A stretch of 9,918 nt of DNA. Source: Dehalococcoidia bacterium (lineage in GTDB: Bacteria > Chloroflexota > Dehalococcoidia > Dehalococcoidales > Fen-1064). How positions within the stretch are numbered: the stretch's first letter is position 1; each line of letters starts with the position of its first letter. The stretch is from positions 1-9,918 of the forward strand of contig JAUYDN010000075.1 in the NCBI GenBank assembly GCA_030691775.1, in the 5' to 3' direction. The translations under genes and the position numbers were made by a program. Of this stretch, positions 1-7,003 are shown one piece after another. The notes below the pieces were generated by a model. It did not search any database and was not told the origin of the DNA. It worked only from the letters and a program-made list of their open reading frames with translations.

Positions 1-28
1 CAATCTATCGTTGATGGCGCTCCCTTTC

Positions 29-95
29 TGAGGCAGAGATTGCTTCGCCTCCCGATTCATCCTGATGATATCGGGATGGTCTCGCAACGACAGGG
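29..95 (+). repeat. Core of a dispersed palindromic repeat with nested hairpin
   Basis: The segment starts with GAGATTGCTTCG (36-47) and ends with CTCGCAACGACA (81-92). These match the architecture of the GAGATTCTTCG...CTCAGAATGACA core seen at 1171-1222 and 9634-9668. Between the two ends sits a strong stem-loop: CCCGAT (51-56) pairs with ATCGGG (70-75), extended inward by TCAT/ATGA around CCTG with one bulged base. The preceding TGAGGCAG (29-36) resembles part of the terminal repeat of the longer copies. No protein-coding signal is visible. It is probably an immobile remnant of a small non-autonomous element; its function is unknown. Confidence 0.6.
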
Positions 96-214
96 CTTTT
101 CAGGTCTGATGTATGATTTTTTAATGCGTTCGTATTAGTTATTAGTTGTCAGCAATCAGTCACCATTTATACCAAATTTACTGAATACTGATAACTGTCG
201 ACTGGTTACCACCA
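96..214. other. AT-rich intergenic DNA downstream of the MBL-fold gene
   Basis: There is no gene here. The segment contains AGTTGTCAGCAATCA (144-158), which matches the minus strand at 4627-4641 with one mismatch, so part of it is dispersed-repeat sequence. No hairpin with a T-run that would serve as a terminator for the leftward gene ending at 215 was recognised. Confidence 0.4.
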
Positions 215-859
215 CTAACTCTCCAGCCACAAAACATCTCCGAACAGGTCGGGGCGGTGAGGTTTGGCAGAAAACTGCCTGAACTCGTCTTTCTCTTTCC
301 ATAGCACCGTACCGTCACCATGCCCCGAAAACACGAGCGTTTCGTCCGGCAGGACAAAAATTTTCTCGGTCAGTGATTGCACAATCTGGTGAAAATTCGC
401 CGGTGAGACGGTATGTCCAGGACCATGCGGAAAAAGCGTATCGCCAGCCAGTAAATACGTACCCACGAGGAAGCAAAGACTGCCTTTAGTGTGCCCGGGT
501 GTGTGATAGACCTTCATTTCCAACCTGCCGAATGTTACAACAGCGCTATCCTCCAGTTTTATATCCAGCGGCACGGGATACTTGTGTGCGTCAAGCTCGT
601 GCCCGGCAACCGGTACCTTCAGCGCCGCCTTCAATGCCGCCAGCGCACTGATATGGTCGCCGTGGTTGTGGGTCATCAGAATATACTTGACGTGCTTGTC
701 TATCACCTGTGTCAGCATCACATCAGGGTTGCCCGGTGTGTCGACCAGAACACTCTCGCCTGTCTGTTTGCAGGTCACCAGGTACGGGTTCGCCCACATA
801 ACACCGCCGGGGTCGAGTTTTTCGATACGGACTTTATTGTCTTCGGCAACGATTGTCAT
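215..859 (-). CDS. MBL-fold metallo-hydrolase (glyoxalase II-like)
   Basis: This is a 214-residue single-domain hydrolase of the metallo-beta-lactamase superfamily. The family's dinuclear metal ligands are all present: the HxHxDH motif (H64, H66, D68, H69), H123 in HTPGHTKGS, D140 in AGDTLF and H180 in SGHG. The protein ends shortly after the last ligand, so it lacks the C-terminal substrate domain of true glyoxalase II (GloB). It belongs with the short GloB-like hydrolases that cleave thioesters or related substrates; the actual substrate cannot be read from sequence. The ATG at 857-859 is supported by AGAGGTG just upstream on the minus strand (865-871). No signal peptide is seen, so it is probably cytoplasmic. 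It lies in the same direction as the por operon but 423 bp beyond it, separated by repeats, so it is probably transcribed on its own. Confidence 0.9.
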   Translation of the reverse strand: MTIVAEDNKVRIEKLDPGGVMWANPYLVTCKQTGESVLVDTPGNPDVMLTQVIDKHVKYILMTHNHGDHISALAALKAALKVPVAGHELDAHKYPVPLDIKLEDSAVVTFGRLEMKVYHTPGHTKGSLCFLVGTYLLAGDTLFPHGPGHTVSPANFHQIVQSLTEKIFVLPDETLVFSGHGDGTVLWKEKDEFRQFSAKPHRPDLFGDVLWLES

Positions 860-1007
860 GGTGACACCTCTTGATGACGTTCTGGAAAGCCCACCTGGTC
901 CTCCCTTATGATGGGGGGAAATTTTCTCTTCTCACTTTTACAAAGAAACCCTGGTTTGGCAGGAGCTGGTATAACCGGCGGAAACCCACCTGCAAGACTC
1001 CGTTTTT

Positions 1008-1047
1008 GGTGGGTTAGGCTACCGATAAATCGGATGACTAACCCACC
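1008..1047. repeat. 40-bp nested palindrome (GGTGGGTTAG / CTAACCCACC)
   Basis: The outer arms GGTGGGTTAG (1008-1017) and CTAACCCACC (1038-1047) are a perfect 10-bp inverted repeat. The centre holds a second perfect hairpin, CCGAT-AA-ATCGG (1022-1033). The sequence could fold as a cruciform or as a branched RNA stem. It lies in the gap between porB and the MBL-fold gene. On the minus strand it is followed by an A-run, not a T-run, so a standard intrinsic terminator for the por operon is not supported. Confidence 0.7.
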
Positions 1048-1076
1048 CTACTTGAAAACCCCCTTAATCCCCCATT

Positions 1077-1237
1077 AGGCTTTGCCTCAAAAGTCGAGTG
1101 ACCTTGTGTCACCCTGACCCCGATGAAAATCGGGGGAAGGGTCTCCATGCCTACTGAGTAGGTGCTGGAGATTCTTCGTTCTCCCGATGCTTCGTACCGA
1201 AACATCGGGACTCAGAATGACAGTTGAGGCAACGCCC
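1077..1237 (+). mobile_element. MITE-like repeat element, copy 1
   Basis: This is a 161-bp non-coding unit bounded by AGGCTTTGCCTCA (1077-1089) and its imperfect reverse complement (1225-1237, with TGAGGCAA intact). Inside are subterminal inverted boxes TGTCACCCTGA (1107-1117) and TCAGAATGACA (1212-1222). There are three hairpins: CCCCGAT-GAAA-ATCGGGG (1118-1135), CCTACT-G-AGTAGG (1150-1162) and TCCCGATG...CATCGGGA (1182-1210), the last with an inner TTCG/CGAA stem. Long stretches match the copy at 9501-9683 in order and orientation. No transposase is encoded, so movement would need an enzyme supplied elsewhere. C-rich and G-rich tracts outside both ends (1055-1073, 1233-1256) may belong to a larger dyad. 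Confidence 0.7.
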
Positions 1238-1282
1238 CCACTTTATAAGAGGGGGAAAATCATTGCTTAACGTCACTCTCCG

Positions 1283-2194
1283 CTATTTTGCCTTGAAACC
1301 TGCCCTCTCCATAAACTTGTGCCACCGCTTTTCGACCCGCGCCTGCATCTTCTCTATCTGTTCCCCGGAAAGGTTGCGGAACCGCTCCTGCGGGGAAAGG
1401 TATTCAACCAGCGGTCTCAGCTTGCCACCCTTGCGTGCCATCGATTCGCTGGCATCCGTCAACCGGAACTCGCCGTCCTCGACTTCATAAAGCACCACCC
1501 AGCCTGTCTCTACCGCCAGCCGCCCGATTTTTACCGTGTCGCTGAAATCGAAACGCCAGCCGGGCGGGCAGGGCACGAAAACATGCATAAAGCGCGTGCC
1601 GTTTATTCCCCTGGCTTTTTTCACCTTCTCGTAGAGGTCGAGAGGATGGCAGGCGCTCGCTGTCGCCACGTAGGGCAACTCATGGGCTTCCATAATGGCG
1701 GTGATGTCCTTCTGTGGCTGGACCTTGCCGACTACCGGCGTCGTCCCGGAGAGGGCACCCGGCGGGGTAGAGCTACTACGCTGGTTACCGGTGTTCATAT
1801 AACCTTCGTTGTCGTAACAGATGTAGAGGAAATCCGTCTGCCGCTCTGCCGCGCCGCTCAATGCCTGTATACCGATATCGTGGGTTCCGCCATCACCGGC
1901 GATTGCCAGCACGGTCAGGTCCTTTCTACCCACCGCCTTTAGACCCGCCACCAGTCCCGCCGCCGATGCTCCCGTGGAAGCGAAAGGAGTATTGACACAG
2001 GGCACAAGTACAGAGGTCACCGGGTACATGCCGTGAAGCACCGTGAGACAACTGGCGGGTACTGTAACGATGGCTTTTCCGTCCAGTGCTTTGAGAATGT
2101 GCCGATAAGCAAGCGAGAGTGAACAGCCGGGACAGGTGCGGTTCCCGGACAGGAGAAATTCCTTCTCCGTAATATTTAATGCGGTGGTTTTCAT
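1283..2194 (-). CDS. porB: Pyruvate:ferredoxin oxidoreductase, beta subunit
   Basis: This is the 303-residue beta subunit, which binds thiamine pyrophosphate and one [4Fe-4S] cluster in the four-subunit enzyme converting pyruvate and CoA to acetyl-CoA and CO2 with ferredoxin reduction, or the reverse. Cluster cysteines are visible as C21 and C24 (CPGC), C49 (PASC) and C209 (VPCPPGW). The TPP/Mg site is GDGGTHDIG (from 101) followed by CYDNEGYMNTG (126-136). An open frame continues upstream to 2272, but the first 26 of those codons have no family resemblance. The ATG at 2192-2194 has GGAG six bases upstream and gives the usual length. It is the last gene of the operon, separated from porA by 146 bp of repeat-bearing DNA. 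Other 2-oxoacids are possible substrates, but the residues fit pyruvate best. Confidence 0.92.
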   Translation of the reverse strand: MKTTALNITEKEFLLSGNRTCPGCSLSLAYRHILKALDGKAIVTVPASCLTVLHGMYPVTSVLVPCVNTPFASTGASAAGLVAGLKAVGRKDLTVLAIAGDGGTHDIGIQALSGAAERQTDFLYICYDNEGYMNTGNQRSSSTPPGALSGTTPVVGKVQPQKDITAIMEAHELPYVATASACHPLDLYEKVKKARGINGTRFMHVFVPCPPGWRFDFSDTVKIGRLAVETGWVVLYEVEDGEFRLTDASESMARKGGKLRPLVEYLSPQERFRNLSGEQIEKMQARVEKRWHKFMERAGFKAK

Positions 2195-2340
2195 ATTTAA
2201 CTCCGTTTCGGACGAGGCATCAGGCGGCGACTTAAAAGTCGAAAGTAAAAGCTCAAATCCATATCGCAACACCTGAAGCTTGCCAGCTAGACATCCATTG
2301 ATTCAGTTTTAACTTTTGACCTTTGAATTTTGACTTACGT
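2195..2340. other. porA-porB spacer with AAAGTCAA-type short repeats
   Basis: This 146-bp gap interrupts an otherwise overlapping operon. Near one end lies CTTAAAAGTCGAAAGTAAAA (2231-2250). Near the other lies a T-rich tract (2307-2336) whose complement repeats AAGTCAAA / TTCAAAGG / TCAAAAGTT. The two are loosely inverted versions of the same heptad-like AAAGTCA motif. No reading frame with a plausible start continues through it. It looks like an insertion of simple dispersed repeat DNA that the operon tolerates, with porB keeping its own ribosome binding site. Confidence 0.5.
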
Positions 2341-3621
2341 TCATATCCGGCTGAGCCATTCAGGGTGGGATTGTGGAGTCGAACCTGATTTCACGGACTT
2401 TTTCACCGCCGCCGCCAGCTCCCTCGCTTTAACGTCCCTGCCACCCAGCCCCACAATAAAGTTCCTGACCACCGCCTTCGCACCCGTGCCATATAACGCG
2501 GCTTTGAGCTCCGAACAGACAGCACCCTCGTTGCCATAGCTGATATCTTTATCGAAAACTATGATATGTTTTGCGTTTTTCAAAATACGGGCAAGTGCCT
2601 CCCGTGGGAAAGGTCGAAACACACGGATTCCGAGCACACCCGCGTCCTGGCCTTCTTTGCGGAGCATCTCTGCGGCAACCAGCGCTTCCATCGCCAGGCT
2701 CCCCATCGCTACAATGACCGTCTCCGCACTTTTCACTCCGTCCACCCAGAAATAATTACCGTAGCTCCTGCCGTATATCGTTCCGTAGTCGCGTCCTGTT
2801 TGCAGAATTACTTTCAACGATTTTTCCAGCGCCTCCTGCAGAAGCTGGCGGATTTCCATATACCCGTGACAGAGCACACCCTCCGCATTGTTGCGGGGAT
2901 TCGCCAGCGTTACCAGGTTGTAGTTCCTGATATCGGCCGGGTCGAGCACGGTGTGCGGTTTGTAAGCCGGCAAAAAGGCATCGACCTCGTCCTGCGTGGG
3001 CACGCTCACCGGCATTTCCGCGTGGGAGAGCAGATAGCCGTCATAGCAGACCATCACCGGGACATAGACCTGCTCCGCGATGCGGTACGCTTGAATGATA
3101 GAATCCAGTATCTCCTGGTTGTTGCGCGCGTAAAGCTGAATCCAGCCCGTATCACGCTGGGAAATTGAGTCCTGCTGGTCGTTGAGGATATTCCACGGCG
3201 CGCCAATGGCTCTATTCACACATGCCATTACCACCGGCAACCGTGCCCCTGCCGCCCAGTGCAACATCTCGTGCATATAGGCAAGCCCGTGTGCACTGGT
3301 GGCGGTAAAAGTCCGCGCCCCTACCATTGACGCCGAGGTGCAGACCGCCATGGCGCTGTGCTCGCTCTCTACTGCCACGTACTCGGCATTCAACTCTCCA
3401 CTCTCCACGAACTCGGAAAGTCCCTCGGTGACGGGAGTTTGCGGCGTAATGGGATAGGCGGCAATCACCTGAACGCGGCTCAGCTTAGCACCCAGCGCCG
3501 CCGCCTGGTTGCCATCGATGATTTTGACGTTTTGTTTACTCAAGGTTTGTTTTTCCACCGGGGTTTTGCTATTTCCCGCACTGACGGGAACCTCGTTGGG
3601 AACTAAAACCGTTTTGAACAT
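2341..3621 (-). CDS. porA: Pyruvate:ferredoxin oxidoreductase, alpha subunit
   Basis: This 426-residue alpha subunit supplies the second half of the TPP/pyruvate active site of the heterotetrameric enzyme. The conserved core begins near residue 32 (KIIDGNQAAALGAKLSRV) and contains AAYPITPQT (54-62). The family's SEHSAMAV, RDTGWIQ and MVCYDGYLLSH blocks follow. The pyruvate-type alpha family usually begins almost directly at this core, so roughly 30 N-terminal residues are extra. Part of that extension (residues 11-17, VPVSAGN) is encoded by a palindromic repeat at 3573-3590. The ATG at 3619-3621 shares its A with the porD stop codon (TGATG), suggesting translational coupling. A TTG at 3624 is an alternative one codon upstream. 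A TTG inside the extension (reading LSKQNVKII) could be the ancestral start but has no clear Shine-Dalgarno sequence. Confidence 0.92.
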   Translation of the reverse strand: MFKTVLVPNEVPVSAGNSKTPVEKQTLSKQNVKIIDGNQAAALGAKLSRVQVIAAYPITPQTPVTEGLSEFVESGELNAEYVAVESEHSAMAVCTSASMVGARTFTATSAHGLAYMHEMLHWAAGARLPVVMACVNRAIGAPWNILNDQQDSISQRDTGWIQLYARNNQEILDSIIQAYRIAEQVYVPVMVCYDGYLLSHAEMPVSVPTQDEVDAFLPAYKPHTVLDPADIRNYNLVTLANPRNNAEGVLCHGYMEIRQLLQEALEKSLKVILQTGRDYGTIYGRSYGNYFWVDGVKSAETVIVAMGSLAMEALVAAEMLRKEGQDAGVLGIRVFRPFPREALARILKNAKHIIVFDKDISYGNEGAVCSELKAALYGTGAKAVVRNFIVGLGGRDVKARELAAAVKKSVKSGSTPQSHPEWLSRI

Positions 3622-3670
3622 CAAGATCTTTTAGTTCTGGATTTGTTTCGGATTCCCGCCTGCGCGGGAA
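3573..3670. repeat. Pair of REP-like palindromes straddling the porD/porA junction
   Basis: Two related palindromes, TTCCCG-CACTGA-CGGGAA (3573-3590) and TTCCCGC-CTGC-GCGGGAA (3653-3670), flank the porD stop and porA start. Between them is a perfect 9-bp inverted repeat, GAACTAAAA (3600-3608) and TTTTAGTTC (3629-3637), whose loop contains the stop/start overlap. The result is a roughly symmetric block of about 100 bp. On the coding strand both palindromes are read in the same relative frame, giving VPAQAGI in PorD and VPVSAGN in PorA. This resembles a dispersed REP-like unit inserted in coding DNA. In mRNA it could form hairpins around the porA start. Confidence 0.7.
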
Positions 3671-4022
3671 CAGGTTTCGAATTTCGGCTTGTACCTGAGG
3701 CGACGACTACCGGCTGGAATGATTCTTCCGGCACCATCGTAATCGCATCTACCGGGCAGACCTCACGGCAGACTCCACATCCTTTGCAATACTCGTAGTC
3801 GATTTTCAACGGCACAGCGCGGCTTATTACTGCTTCCGGGCAGTACAGCCAGCATTGAAAACACGATGGTTTACTTGACTTCGCCGGCAGGCATTTGGCG
3901 ACATCGATTACCGGACGGGAAGTGCGCCATTCCCCCGTCTTGCCCGCTTCTCCGATGCCGGGCGTGGACTCACAACAGATGTCCCCGCAGTTCCTGGTAC
4001 CTTTCATTTCACCCTTCATCAT
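3621..4022 (-). CDS. porD: Pyruvate:ferredoxin oxidoreductase, delta subunit (2x[4Fe-4S] ferredoxin-like)
   Basis: This 133-residue ferredoxin-like subunit carries electrons from the TPP site toward external ferredoxin. The family block GEWRTSRPVID (30-40) precedes the clusters. The second cluster motif is standard: C79-x2-C82-x2-C85-x3-C89-P. The first is unusual, C44-x9-C54-x2-C57-x3-C61-P, where the family normally has two residues between the first two cysteines. Extra cysteines C12, C16 and C17 lie near the N terminus. Residues from about 110 to the end follow the conserved core (which ends near MVPEE) and include seven residues encoded by a REP-like palindrome. The start overlaps the end of porG by 14 bases (ATG at 4020-4022; a second ATG follows directly), with AGGGTGA just upstream. 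PorD is commonly about 100 residues, so this one is long at both ends. Confidence 0.88.
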   Translation of the reverse strand: MMKGEMKGTRNCGDICCESTPGIGEAGKTGEWRTSRPVIDVAKCLPAKSSKPSCFQCWLYCPEAVISRAVPLKIDYEYCKGCGVCREVCPVDAITMVPEESFQPVVVASGTSRNSKPVPAQAGIRNKSRTKRS

Positions 4023-4587
4023 TCACCCTGGTAATATCGAACGTACGTTTGATGGCGGTGAGATTCATCTCCAGGTCATTACCGGAGAAACGGCCTTTTA
4101 GCACTCGTGTCACGCTCTCCACGTCCACCAGCCCGGTAACGCGGATAAAAGCGCCGAGGATAGCGATATTCACCAGCGTTAGACCGGCCAGCATCAATCC
4201 GAGCTCACGGCAGATAGAAGTGGCATCCGTGGTGGCGGTGGAAAACCTGCCGTTGAAGCCGATGTCTTGTGGCAACCGGCTTGAATTTACAATCAACCAG
4301 CCGCCTGGTTTTAATCCTTCTGTTACCTCATCATATGCCAGCAGGGTGTGGTCGAGTACAACGACGACATCCGGTTCTACTACCTGCGAAAGTATCTTGA
4401 TTGGCTCGCGGGAAATCCTGGTGGAGGCGCTCACTGGCACACCCCGCCGCTCTGCCCCGAAAGACGGCGCCGCCGTGACGCCACGGTAGCCTTTCAGGTA
4501 AGCAGCCTGAGCGATAATCCTTGCCGCCGTAACCGCACCCTGTCCGCCTCTCCCGTGCCAGCGGATTTCAATAATCGGATTATTCAC
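4009..4587 (-). CDS. porG: Pyruvate:ferredoxin oxidoreductase, gamma subunit
   Basis: This 192-residue gamma subunit of the four-subunit 2-oxoacid:ferredoxin oxidoreductase has the usual family length. Diagnostic motifs are the N-terminal IRWHGRGGQGAVTAARI (8-24) and the PSFGAERRGVPVSAS block (41-55), both conserved in the gamma domain. It is the first gene of the por operon. The start is GTG (4585-4587), preceded by GAGG at a spacing of four bases and by a good promoter at 4611-4639. Its last codons overlap the porD start by 14 bases, consistent with coupled translation of a stoichiometric complex. Homologues for 2-oxoisovalerate or 2-oxoglutarate share these motifs, so the substrate rests mainly on the alpha and beta subunits. 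Confidence 0.92.
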   Translation of the reverse strand: MNNPIIEIRWHGRGGQGAVTAARIIAQAAYLKGYRGVTAAPSFGAERRGVPVSASTRISREPIKILSQVVEPDVVVVLDHTLLAYDEVTEGLKPGGWLIVNSSRLPQDIGFNGRFSTATTDATSICRELGLMLAGLTLVNIAILGAFIRVTGLVDVESVTRVLKGRFSGNDLEMNLTAIKRTFDITRVNDEG

Positions 4588-4610
4588 GTTGCCTCTTATC
4601 GAATGCCAAC

Positions 4611-4639
4611 ATTGTAGCTTATACCATGATAGCTGACAA
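4611..4639 (-). promoter_or_regulatory. Predicted sigma-70-type promoter of the por operon
   Basis: On the minus strand, TTGTCA (4639-4634) and TACAAT (4616-4611) each match the -35 and -10 consensus at five of six bases. They are separated by exactly 17 bases. Transcription would begin near 4604, leaving a short leader of about 17 bases with the GAGG ribosome binding site before the porG GTG. The -35 box lies in AGTTGTCAGCTATCA, which resembles a dispersed repeat at 144-158. Confidence 0.6.
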
Positions 4640-4680
4640 CTGGACCAATTGCTGACAGCCGGTATTTCAACACCAATCCT

Positions 4681-4709
4681 ATGACTTTATGTTACAATAA
4701 AAGTATAAA
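4681..4709 (+). promoter_or_regulatory. Possible promoter of the moxR operon
   Basis: ATGACT (4681-4686) and TATAAA (4704-4709) are separated by 17 bases and face rightward toward moxR. The -10 matches five of six bases and the -35 only four of six. An alternative -10, TACAAT (4693-4698), has no good -35. The moxR ATG at 4761 is preceded by GGAGG (4752-4756). The remainder of the 172-bp divergent gap shows no operator-like symmetry that I could recognise. Confidence 0.35.
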
Positions 4710-4760
4710 TTCCAGCCAGTTACACTCATTGCGGAAAGCAACATCGAACGGGGAGGGGAG

Positions 4761-5720
4761 ATGAGCAACGGAATAGATACCGCCCAGAATACTGCCAGGA
4801 CAATTATCGATAACGTCGAGCGGGTTATTATAGGTAAAAAGAACATCATCGAGCTGGCGGTAATTGCCCTGATGAGCAAGGGCCACCTTCTGATTGAAGA
4901 CGCGCCGGGTGTCGGCAAGACGATGCTGGCACGCAGTCTGGCAAAATCAATCGATTGTGCCTTCAGACGCATCCAGTTTACCCCTGATATGTTACCCAGC
5001 GATATTACCGGCGTCTCCGTATACAACCAGAAGTCCGGCGATTTCGAGTTCCGCCCGGGTCCTGTGGTGGCGCAAATCGTCCTCGCGGATGAAATCAACC
5101 GGGCAACGCCTAAAGTGCAGTCGGCGCTCCTTGAGTGCATGGAGGAGGGGCAAATTACTGTCGATGGCGTCACGCACAGGATGCCTACCCCCTTCCACAT
5201 CCTCGCCACACAGAACCCCATTGAGTATGAAGGCACCTTCCCCCTGCCCGAGACTCAACTCGACCGTTTCCTCCTCCGCATTAACATCGGCTATCCGTCA
5301 ACCGCGGACGAGGTCAATATTATGAGCAGACAGCAGTACCGCCACCCGATTGAAAGCATCGCTCCGGTAGCGACCGCAGGGGACGTGGAAATCCTCCAGG
5401 CGGCCGTCAAGGACATTTATGTGGATGACCTTATCAAACAGTACATCGCCGCCGTTGTCGGCGCCACCCGTGATAACCCGGCAATCTTCCTGGGCGCTTC
5501 ACCACGCGGCTCACTAGCGCTCTACCGCACCGCCCAGGCGCGCGCCATGATTAACGGGCGTGACTATGTGTTGCCTGACGATATAAAAGCCCTTGCTGAA
5601 CCGGTCCTCGCCCACCGGCTGATACCACGTCTTACCGATTCCTCTCACGATAGGACAGGACGGACAATAATTGCAAAACTGCTTGAGACTATCCCGGTCC
5701 CCGGCGTGGCGGTGAAATAG
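4761..5720 (+). CDS. MoxR-family AAA+ ATPase
   Basis: This 319-residue cytoplasmic AAA+ ATPase of the MoxR family is typical in length. Walker A is DAPGVGKT (47-54) and Walker B is VLADE with D110 and E111. Sensor 1 is N152 in LATQNP, the family signature ETQLDRF (165-171) carries the candidate arginine finger R169, and sensor 2 is R249 in GASPRGS. MoxR proteins usually act as chaperones that remodel or activate VWA-domain partners, and the next gene encodes a DUF58 VWA-like protein. It is the first gene of a three-gene rightward operon, with a strong ribosome binding site (GGAGG four bases before the ATG). The specific target cannot be told from sequence. Confidence 0.93.
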   Translation: MSNGIDTAQNTARTIIDNVERVIIGKKNIIELAVIALMSKGHLLIEDAPGVGKTMLARSLAKSIDCAFRRIQFTPDMLPSDITGVSVYNQKSGDFEFRPGPVVAQIVLADEINRATPKVQSALLECMEEGQITVDGVTHRMPTPFHILATQNPIEYEGTFPLPETQLDRFLLRINIGYPSTADEVNIMSRQQYRHPIESIAPVATAGDVEILQAAVKDIYVDDLIKQYIAAVVGATRDNPAIFLGASPRGSLALYRTAQARAMINGRDYVLPDDIKALAEPVLAHRLIPRLTDSSHDRTGRTIIAKLLETIPVPGVAVK

Positions 5721-5765
5721 CGGGCATCCGCTCGCTGGGCTTATTCTGGGGGTGGAGTGGCGCAG

Positions 5766-6995
5766 ATGAAAATCCGTAGCATCCTGGGTCTGTTCGTGCC
5801 TGTGGCATTGCTTGCCCTGGCACTCTCTTTAGGCTCTATTCTTTTACTCCGGCTGTTTTTTGTGGCTACACTGGTCAGTTTTACCGGTTTCCTGTGGGCT
5901 TTCCTCAATATCCGCAATCTTAATCTGCGCACCGGCAAACCGCCGGAACACCTCCAGGTGGGCAATTCCTTCCAGCGTGAAGTTGTGCTGGAGAACACCG
6001 GTAAATTCACGCGACTCTGGCTTAAACTACTGGATAATACGGATTTGCCCGGCAAGCGGGATTCTACCATGGTCACGATTCCGGGGAAAAGTTCACAGAC
6101 CTGGCGTACGGAATTGACCTGCCGGCAGCGGGGACGTTATCACCTCGGACCAACCACTATCACCAGCACCGACCCGTTCGGTATTTTCCAGAAGGAACGT
6201 ATTCTGGGACAAAAACAGGATGTCACCGTCTATCCCGCAACCATCGACCTGCCGTTGTTCCGTTTCACTTCCTTCAGCGACTTCGGTTATGGCTCCGGTT
6301 ACCAATCTATCAGCCGTATCAGCCCAAATGCATCCAGCGTGCGCGAGTATGCCAGCGGGGATAGCCTGCACCACATCCACTGGCGGAGCACGGCGCGCAC
6401 CGGCGCGCTCATGGTGAAGATGTTCGATGCCGACCGCTCGCATAACGCTTCGAAGACAGCCTGGATACTACTGGATATGAACCAGGCCTCCCACGCCGGG
6501 CAAGACGAAGAAAACAGCGAGGAGTACGCCGTCACGATTGCCGCCTCCGTGGTGAGGAAATACCTGCAGGGTGGTATGCGGGTAGGACTGATTGCCACCG
6601 ATGACAAACGCACATTCATCCCGGTGGAGCGCGGCGAGGAACAGCTCTGGACTGTTATGGAATCGCTGGCGCTGATGAAAACCGGTCCGCAAGCAACGCT
6701 GAGCGAGGTTGTGGCAGAACATCTGGATAGCTTCCGTGACAACCCGCTGGTGATAGCTGTGGCGACTTCGGTCTCGGAGACTCTTCTGGAGGCAATACAC
6801 CAGATGAGAAACCGCGTCGATTCTGTCGTGGTCGTGCTTTTAGACATCACCAGTTTTGGAGGCAAACAAGCCTTTGAGAATGTCAGCAGGTCATTAACGT
6901 GGTTGGGAGCGCGGGTCTATACCATCAGGAAAGACGAGGAAATCGCCAGGGCGCTGGATAGCAGGACTACTCACATTCATCCGCTCACGGTCTGA
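5766..6995 (+). CDS. DUF58 domain protein (membrane-anchored, VWA-like)
   Basis: This protein of about 409 residues carries the DUF58 domain. A hydrophobic stretch over roughly residues 5-48 forms two closely spaced membrane helices. Next comes a beta-rich region with RGRYHLGP (122-129) and DPFG (136-139), then the DUF58 signature REYASGD (193-199) and HWRSTAR (205-211). The C-terminal part is VWA-like, with a strand WILLDMN near 233-239. The metal-site DxSxS pattern is not intact there, which is usual for DUF58. The start drawn is the ATG at 5766, with GGAG eight bases upstream; a GTG at 5757 in frame is the alternative, adding three codons. It begins within 50 bp of the moxR stop and ends eight bases before the next ATG, so it is almost certainly cotranscribed. 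It is the likely partner of the MoxR ATPase. Confidence 0.9.
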   Translation: MKIRSILGLFVPVALLALALSLGSILLLRLFFVATLVSFTGFLWAFLNIRNLNLRTGKPPEHLQVGNSFQREVVLENTGKFTRLWLKLLDNTDLPGKRDSTMVTIPGKSSQTWRTELTCRQRGRYHLGPTTITSTDPFGIFQKERILGQKQDVTVYPATIDLPLFRFTSFSDFGYGSGYQSISRISPNASSVREYASGDSLHHIHWRSTARTGALMVKMFDADRSHNASKTAWILLDMNQASHAGQDEENSEEYAVTIAASVVRKYLQGGMRVGLIATDDKRTFIPVERGEEQLWTVMESLALMKTGPQATLSEVVAEHLDSFRDNPLVIAVATSVSETLLEAIHQMRNRVDSVVVVLLDITSFGGKQAFENVSRSLTWLGARVYTIRKDEEIARALDSRTTHIHPLTV

Positions 6996-7003
6996 TTTAA
7001 AAA

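Noticed and set aside
1008..1237. Intrinsic terminator of the por operon
   Set aside because: The hairpins are strong, but none is followed by a T-run on the minus strand.
1319..1942. Long plus-strand open frame (207 codons) across porB
   Set aside because: It is antisense to a strongly conserved gene, has no recognisable domain and no ribosome binding site; it is a shadow of porB.
2566..3168. Plus-strand open frame (200 codons) opposite porA
   Set aside because: It is antisense to conserved PorA motifs, with no start signal and no recognised domain.
4679..5236. Minus-strand open frame (185 codons) opposite the start of moxR
   Set aside because: It overlaps the Walker A/B coding region of a clear MoxR ATPase, and its translation resembles no family I recognise.
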